A stretch of DNA of 64,000 nt from Nectonema munidae. Its lineage: Eukaryota > Nematomorpha > Nectonematoida > Nectonematidae. This document shows positions 1 to 64,000 of this stretch, one piece after another; position 1 is the first letter of the stretch; each line of letters opens with the position of its first letter. The translations under genes were made by a program, and so were the position numbers. The stretch covers positions 124,001 to 188,000 of the forward strand of contig JAUIRK010000207.1 in assembly GCA_030549495.1 (NCBI GenBank). The letters run 5' to 3'. The notes under the pieces are model-generated. The model saw only the letters and a list, made by a program, of their open reading frames with translations, was not told the origin of the DNA and did no database searches.

Positions 1-539
1 AAATTGAAATAGATAATTCTTTTAAATAAAGTGTAAAAAGGAAAAAAATGAATACAATATTTTGCTCCACAGTTTAGGTTTGTACAATGGTCTGCAAATT
101 TTATAATTAGAGCAAAAAAGGATATCTTTCATGGGCTGAAAACTCTAAAAACAAGAAATAAGTTTAGTCATAAGTTTGAAGTTTTTCATTACCGAGATTC
201 TAACATTCATTCTATACATTTGTTTTATTTTAACTAATATTAAACAACCAATATTATCTATTGAGGTGAAATATCTTCATTAAACAAAATCTAAAGCTGA
301 ATGAGAGATAATAAGCCATTTTCATTTTAAAGAATACTTGTGGTATGTATAATTATTTTTATAATATTTGGGCAAATGAGAGGTCTAAATATAGCACATG
401 ATAAACAACTATTAATGGATGAGCCGAAAGGGTGTCTCCAAGCAGATGAGGGGACACATTGAAAACTTTAATCAAGTGCTTTTGAAACTAAGTTTCCTTA
501 TCAAAAATTATTTATTTAAATTTTGTTAAAAATAATACT

Positions 540-2340
540 TTTTTTTCATGAATCGTGAATCTTTCTCAAATAATAAACTATTTGATGTACTAAACTTAGA
601 CTTCTTAAAAAACAACCTGCAGTATAAAGAATCTATTAGTACTGATTTCCATAATCCTTTTGAATTTTGATAAAACTTTAACATCATGTCTCTCAATGCT
701 CAATCTCTTAATTGCAAGTTTTCTGACATTAACTTTTTAATAAATTCTTTTAATGAAACCAATAACTTCTCCTTAAAATTTATCGGTATCCGAGAAACTT
801 GGCTAAGTTTTGAATTCACAAATTTTTATGATTGTAATAACTACCATTTTGTTTCAAAAGCTAAAACTCTATCTTTACATTCAGGACTTGGATATTTCAC
901 CCATAAATTGCTTTCCTTTTGTATTTTAGAAAACAATTTTTATTCATCTCATTTTGAAACTTTTTCAGTTGAAATTTTTCTTTCTGGTATTAAGTAATTC
1001 TTTGGTAGGTTTTAATGAATTTCTTTTAGATTTAGAATCTTTCATGAATAATTTAAATGATATGTTTTCGAAAGTCCTTTTTGTGATTTCAATATAGATA
1101 TTTTAAAGTTGATTCTTGTTCTAAAACGAATAGCTTCCTCAATTTAATGTCAGCTTTTTCGTATAAGTTTTGTATAACTAAACCGTCTCGTCTTCAATCT
1201 CATACTCAAATAGATCATTTTTTTTAATCAATCTTTTACTCAATTTTGTAGTCAAATTCTTGCTTCTTGTATCTGAGATCACTATCTACTTTTTCTATTT
1301 TTTGATGAAAGCTACATTGCTTGTTAATTTATTCAACATTTCTGCATTAACAATTCCTGTAATAGAGATATAGATTACCCTTATTTACCTGATGTTACTA
1401 ATAATAGTTTTACTTTTGACAAATTCATGGTAAAGGATATATTTTTGCTGTTAAAGTCTTAAGAAATCATTTGTGCAAGATGTTTTGGAATTTTAATTAC
1501 TTTGATCAAAAATATTATTTTTAAAATTGCTTCTATATTATTGTTAGGATATAACTCTTGCCTTGAGTTTTCCATATTTCCAAACATTTTAAAGTTTTGA
1601 AAGGTGATTCCCATTTTCAAAAAAGGCAGCAAATATCGAACTATAGGCCTAATTATTTAACTTTATCAAAAATTTTCGAAAAACTAATTTACAACAGGAT
1701 GTATGCATACTTTTCCCAACACATTATTATCTTTTTAAGCAATTTGGCTTTAGAAAGGGACATTCAACTTCTCTCTTTATTAACAGCATAATAAAAATTT
1801 AGATGATAAATTATTTGTTGTTTCTATTTCCTCGATTTGTCAAAGGCATTAGACTCTGCCTCCGATTCTCTTTTGATTTTTAAACTTCGGAAATTTGGTT
1901 TTGATTCTAAAGCTTGTGAGTTTATGAGATCCTATTTAAGTGATAGATTTCAATGTGTGTGTGTCAATGATAGTCTTGCTAAATGCCCTCCTGTTAATTG
2001 TGATGTCCAGTAAGTCCTCGTCCCTCTTTTGTTCAATGTTTAAATAAATAATCTTCATAAAGTCTCTAAGTAATTTGATTTATTTATGTATGCTAATTGC
2101 AGTTTTGGCTCTTTTTAAAATCTCAATAGACAAAAATAGTTTTCAAAATATTTTAAATTCATTTTCTCTATCAATGTTAAGAATGATAAAAGTAAAGCGA
2201 TGATTTTTTTCAAATTTAAAAAATTTAGTTTTCAATTTGTTGAATCATTTAATTTCGTAGGCCTTGTCATTGATAAAAAGCTTTTCAAAAACATACTTCC
2301 TTTTTAAATATAAATTTATAAATCTCTTTTTGTACATGGT
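540..2340 (+). mobile_element. CR1/L2-like LINE relic, endonuclease and reverse transcriptase remains
   Basis: At 686-997 the phrase NAQSLNCK and IGIRETWLS mark the start of an apurinic-type endonuclease, and TKPSRLQSHTQIDHF near 1180-1220 is its late motif. At about 1600-2100 the reverse transcriptase shows IFEKLIYNRMYAYF, an LDLSKAFDSA-type palm motif and, further on, a degraded catalytic box. Frames change many times and stops are frequent, so it is an old dead copy. Clade is judged from motif wording only. Confidence 0.75.
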
Positions 2341-2371
2341 GTTGAAAAATGGGGTTATTCGAATTGTAACG

Positions 2372-2437
2372 GTGAGGCTAAAATAAGCCGCAGAGTAAGC
2401 CGCGGATTTTGGGTCAGGCTAAAGTAAACCGCGGACA
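2372..2437 (+). repeat. GC-richer imperfect direct repeat
   Basis: Two versions of GGCTAARATAARCCGC occur in the same direction about 41 bp apart, each near a CCGCGGA motif. The patch is much richer in GC than its surroundings. Origin unknown. Confidence 0.5.
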
Positions 2438-3874
2438 AAAAGCAACATAAAATGAAAACTACTTGAAATAGCAATATTCGATATATTTTTGAATTAATTG
2501 TTGTGTAAAGTTGAAACCTTCTTGACTTTTTTGAAAAATAATGTCATTCTGTAATGAAAATATGATACTCAGTCAGACAAGGAAACTGCTTTATTCCTTC
2601 AGTATTCATAAATCATGTCTAAAAAGAGGAGTAAAACTCGAAAAGCAGTTGAATCTATGCATACAGACATTCATAGCATACATTTTCTCTACATATCATA
2701 TGAGCAAACACATCGAAGTTGGTAAGAGAAAGATGCTTTCAGTTGGTGTTATAAAAATAAATTCTGAATTTATACATACATGCTCATGCTTATATAATAA
2801 TCTACCCTAAATACAAAAAAGGAAGTTGTGGGAGAGAGGGGGGCGGGGTGGCAGTGAAAGTAGTTGCAGAGCTAAATCATTTTCAACCTTTTGAAGTTTG
2901 GCTAAAAAATAAAACAATAATTTATTGATCATTATTTGCATTATATATTTGAATTTTTGTAGATAAATCGTAAGAGCCGTTATGGCAGAAAGTAAAACAA
3001 ACTAATATCACAGGAGCAATTAATGAAAGATTGCAAGATGTGATAAAGGATTATGCATGGAACAAAGCGATGGCATCCCATCTTTGTTTGATTTGCATTG
3101 AATTGCTTCGCACAAATGAAATTCTTTGACAACTTTTTACTTTATTTCCAGTGATCTGTATGATTTTCCATCAGGAGCTAAAGAGAAAAGTTGGAAACAA
3201 AGTGACGATTATGTAAAATCTAAGCTAAAAATGTATGAACAACTAATAGGGTATTATTATACCAAATAAAATTGACAGGTTGTCTCTAAGGCAACCTTTA
3301 TAATGGAAAGAATTATAGCACTTCTCTAAACCTTTTTATCACCATGATCCTCCTTATAATTTGCCGTGATATATAAAATACAAAAATTAAATCAAAGCGA
3401 CTTCAATATTTTATAAACATTAATAATAATTGAATATATTTGGAAGAATTCATTCAAAAAATTTATTTAAAAAGAATGTAAGCTAGTTGTCTGTTGGTTG
3501 AACAGTTGGCTGTGTAAGATTATTATTGAGTCGGTTAGTGAGATTGTCAATGAGTGAATCTAATAAGATTCGCATTGATCTATGGTGACGATGTGGTTTA
3601 GCTTCCTCCCTTTAACTCCGTTATAAGAGAAACTAGAAGAAGTTGTTCTTGCACTATAAGTATAAATTTATAAAAAGATCAGAGTTTGAAGACAAGACTT
3701 TTAATCAAGCGAAATACGTTCAGTAGATTAAAATTCTACAACATAAAACGTAAAATTAAAGAGATAGAAGCCTGTAGTCTTATAATAGAAGAATCCTTCA
3801 AACTTATAATAAAAGTATAAAATATATAGATGTATAAAATGCTTTCTCTTTTATCCCCTACTTCTTGAATTTAA

Positions 3875-3996
3875 CCCTTTGAGGACCAACATTTTGAAGA
3901 GGATACGCCTGCTTTCTTTTCCAACGGAATTTTATATATTCAAAGCAGAGGATTTTCATTTCTTGGGTCACTGTTGACCCACTGGTCCTCAAAGGG
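3875..3996. mobile_element. piggyBac-type MITE, 122 bp
   Basis: Perfect 14-bp terminal inverted repeats begin CCCTTTGAGGACCA. The left flank is TTAA and the right flank CTAA, one change from the TTAA target of piggyBac elements. An inner palindrome TGGGTCActgtTGACCCA lies beside the right end. No coding capacity. Confidence 0.7.
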
Positions 3997-5380
3997 CTAA
4001 CAGTGATCGTGCGACACAAGCTAGTCAGATTAAGTAACACGGAGTGATGTTTACTACAAGTCAAATTTCTTGCAACCATATTATTTATATGGCATAGAAC
4101 TTTTATATATTTGATCATTTTGTTCTGAAATTCAATAAAGTAAAAGTTAAACTGATAAATTATATTCATATATATTTATTCATTACCCTGAGTTATATTC
4201 AATTAAATAAATAAATTAATTAAAGCCCAATCTGGCTACACTTCTGACAACCATATTCCTACTACCCCTCTCCTTTTCTTCTTATGATCCTATCATTTTC
4301 TCTATCTCTTTCTCTTTTCAGGAACTATCATATCTTTATATAATATATATTGTGCGATTTTCAAGAAACTTTATTTATGTATTGGTACTCATAAAACAAC
4401 TTCTTTAGTACTATCAGGATAGGAATGTAAAAAGTGAATCAAAACTAAAAGCCTGCAGGGAAAGGAGGTTGAATAAAGATAACTTGCTAATTAAATCTCA
4501 TATTCATGGTACTGAGGAAAGAGACTTTAAAACTAACTTTCTTTATAAATCTTTTAAATGGTGTCGAAAGGCTTCTTTTTAGTTTTATGTGATTTTTAAC
4601 TAATTTAGTTAGTCAATTAGATCGTTTATTTATTTTAAATGATTTAGAACTAAACAAATAGATAACAAGGAATTCCTACCAAAGAGATATTATTATTGCA
4701 AGACAAAAAGTAATTTCAGTTTTGCAACTGAATCAATATAAAAACTAAATATGTATTTAAGAATGAAACATTTATATAATAAAAACATGCTTCTATTTTT
4801 GTTTGGGATGGAAGGTTGGGGCGAATGGAAAACTATCAACATCCAAGTATTTACGTCACTCACTTTTAAACGCGGTCTTTAATATTTCATCTTTTGAAAT
4901 TTAATACGAGGAACGATATTCGTTGCACCAGACAATTTCTAAAGAAAAAACTTCGAAACTACAAAATGTCGACAATTCACAGCTGTTCAGCTGACATTTG
5001 CCCATTTAAAAATGGTAAAAACGACATTTGCACAGTTATGAATATTTCTTTCTATATTTATTTAGTTTTTAGTCTGTTAGTAAGATTTGTTAGTTGGTTA
5101 ATTACTTAAATTGTTAAAAAAATACGTGAATACTTTAGTTAGACCTTAGATATAGTTAATAGGAAGAATAGGTTCTTTTTTACCAACCAAAAAACGACTG
5201 AACAGACACATGACGCAATAAACAGTGAAACACAATAGGAAGTCACTTTAAAAATTTTGGCATAAACGCGAAATCGCCATATTAAATCAAGAAAGCAGTT
5301 TTTTTTACAAATATAATAATTTTTATTTAATTAATAATATATAAAATAAGAAGGCAATACGGTAATGTAACCACACTAAC

Positions 5381-63359
<57,979 letters not shown>

Positions 63360-64000
63360 CTTAAAAAATTAAAACTAAAGAGAAACAAGAAGCGAAAATT
63401 GTTGAAAGGATTAATTTGTGCTAAATTTTTGACTAAATCTCTCAATTATAAATCACATTTTATTTGGAGTAAAGAATTTTTCTTAAAAATAACCAAATTA
63501 ATAGCTTTACTTTGTCACTTGCAAAATATAAAAAATATTTACCAAAAAAAAAAGATTTTTTCAATTTCAATTTTTAGAAAAATATTTTTTATCTCTCTGG
63601 ATAATTTTTTCGACGTTCTTCGTATTTTAATTCACTAATTTTCCTTCAATAAGTATACTTTGCAATTTTTATCGAAATAATAAAAAATAAACTACTTTGT
63701 TACTTTTTAAAATCCTGAACATGCGCTTACACGTAGTACTTATTATTATTATTCAAGATCAAGAATATTTAATAAAGAAATAAATTCTTTTTATAGGGTG
63801 GCATGGCAGGTTAGTTGACATGATGGACTCAGTACGGATGCTTCTAGGTTCGATTTCTCATCGATAACAATTTGTTCATAGTTTGACAAAACAACTACAG
63901 TTAAATCCACATCTTAGATAACAACATAATACCGGAAAACTTCTTTTTAGCTAATTTCGTTGGAATTATCAACTTTAGAATACTCTTGAAGAATATTTTA
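63360..64000. other. Intron upstream of the first visible exon
   Basis: AT-rich, ends at the window edge. Contains a tRNA-like head at 63796-63862. The next uif-like exon is not in view. Confidence 0.5.
63796..63862 (+). mobile_element. tRNA-derived SINE head
   Basis: GGGTGGCATGGCAGGTTAGT carries an A-box-like word and CTAGGTTCGATTTCTC a near-consensus B box at normal spacing. The body downstream is not recognised. Confidence 0.45.

Larger units (their letters stand above)
1..5380. other. 3' flank or last intron of the uif-like gene
   Basis: AT-rich. It holds a LINE relic (about 540-2340), a small direct repeat (2372-2437), a G-rich patch (2828-2851), a TTAA-flanked MITE (3875-3996) and blocks of degenerate TTAGTTA-type repeat (about 3490-3560, 4590-4650, 5050-5110). 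The missing terminal exon may be here but I saw no convincing one. Confidence 0.5.

Noticed and set aside
2828-2851. G-rich patch as a G-quadruplex
   Set aside because: Lacks four separate GGG runs with proper loops; at best a weak two-tier structure.
3016-3130. Short open stretch with ERLQDVIKDYAWNKAM on the plus strand
   Set aside because: Protein-like wording but no start, no family and no splice partners; not supported as a gene.
4860-4900. A possible terminal exon giving a short DRV ending
   Set aside because: No pyrimidine tract before the AG; too short to support.

Overview
The window is nuclear DNA from an AT-rich invertebrate genome, and the domain set points to an arthropod. It shows spliced coding exons separated by kilobase AT-rich introns, LINE and tRNA-SINE relics, MITEs and very long microsatellites. 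There is no bacterial gene organisation, CRISPR array, rRNA or intact tRNA. I cannot name the species.

One large gene on the minus strand dominates, from about 63359 down to about 5381. By eye I placed 39 exons with GT/AG borders. Every one of the 38 junctions keeps a single reading frame, giving about 8.6 kb of coding sequence and about 2,880 codons. The 5' part lies beyond position 64000, and the stop codon was not found. Domain order in transcription direction: sushi, calcium-binding EGF, F5/8 type C (discoidin), EGF, four sushi, two HYR, a degenerate sushi, an uncharacterised module of about 150 residues, three ephrin-receptor-like (GCC2_GCC3) repeats, a linker, a SUEL/rhamnose-lectin-like domain, fourteen EGF repeats, a pentraxin/laminin-G-like domain, a third HYR, a second degenerate sushi, a second copy of the uncharacterised module, two more ephrin-receptor-like repeats, two or three EGF-like units, one transmembrane helix and a cytoplasmic tail. 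A single-pass membrane protein of this kind best fits the arthropod protein Uninflatable (uif), with a core order shared with vertebrate SVEP1. It would sit in the plasma membrane with most of its mass outside the cell. Several exons lack a start-codon ORF and are easy to miss: 63186-63359, 42027-42192, 20714-20847, 14715-14911, 9791-9928, 7882-8097 and 5381-5469.

The rest is intronic or 3'-flanking DNA. Non-LTR retrotransposon relics lie near 540-2340 (+), 22316-22720 (-), 26380-26710 (-), 37380-39420 (+) and 40190-41950 (-). Short elements include a tRNA-SINE family in three same-strand copies, a second SINE with a 17-bp target duplication (32864-33086), piggyBac-type MITEs with TTAA ends, a hAT-like element (29804-30410) and three long inverted-repeat elements. 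Two extreme microsatellites stand out: a perfect 593-bp (TG)n that starts 8 nt inside an intron beside a 5' splice site (13896-14488), and a (GAT)n tract of nearly 1 kb (58237-59211). A GC-rich, foldable segment at about 31228-31333 remains unexplained.
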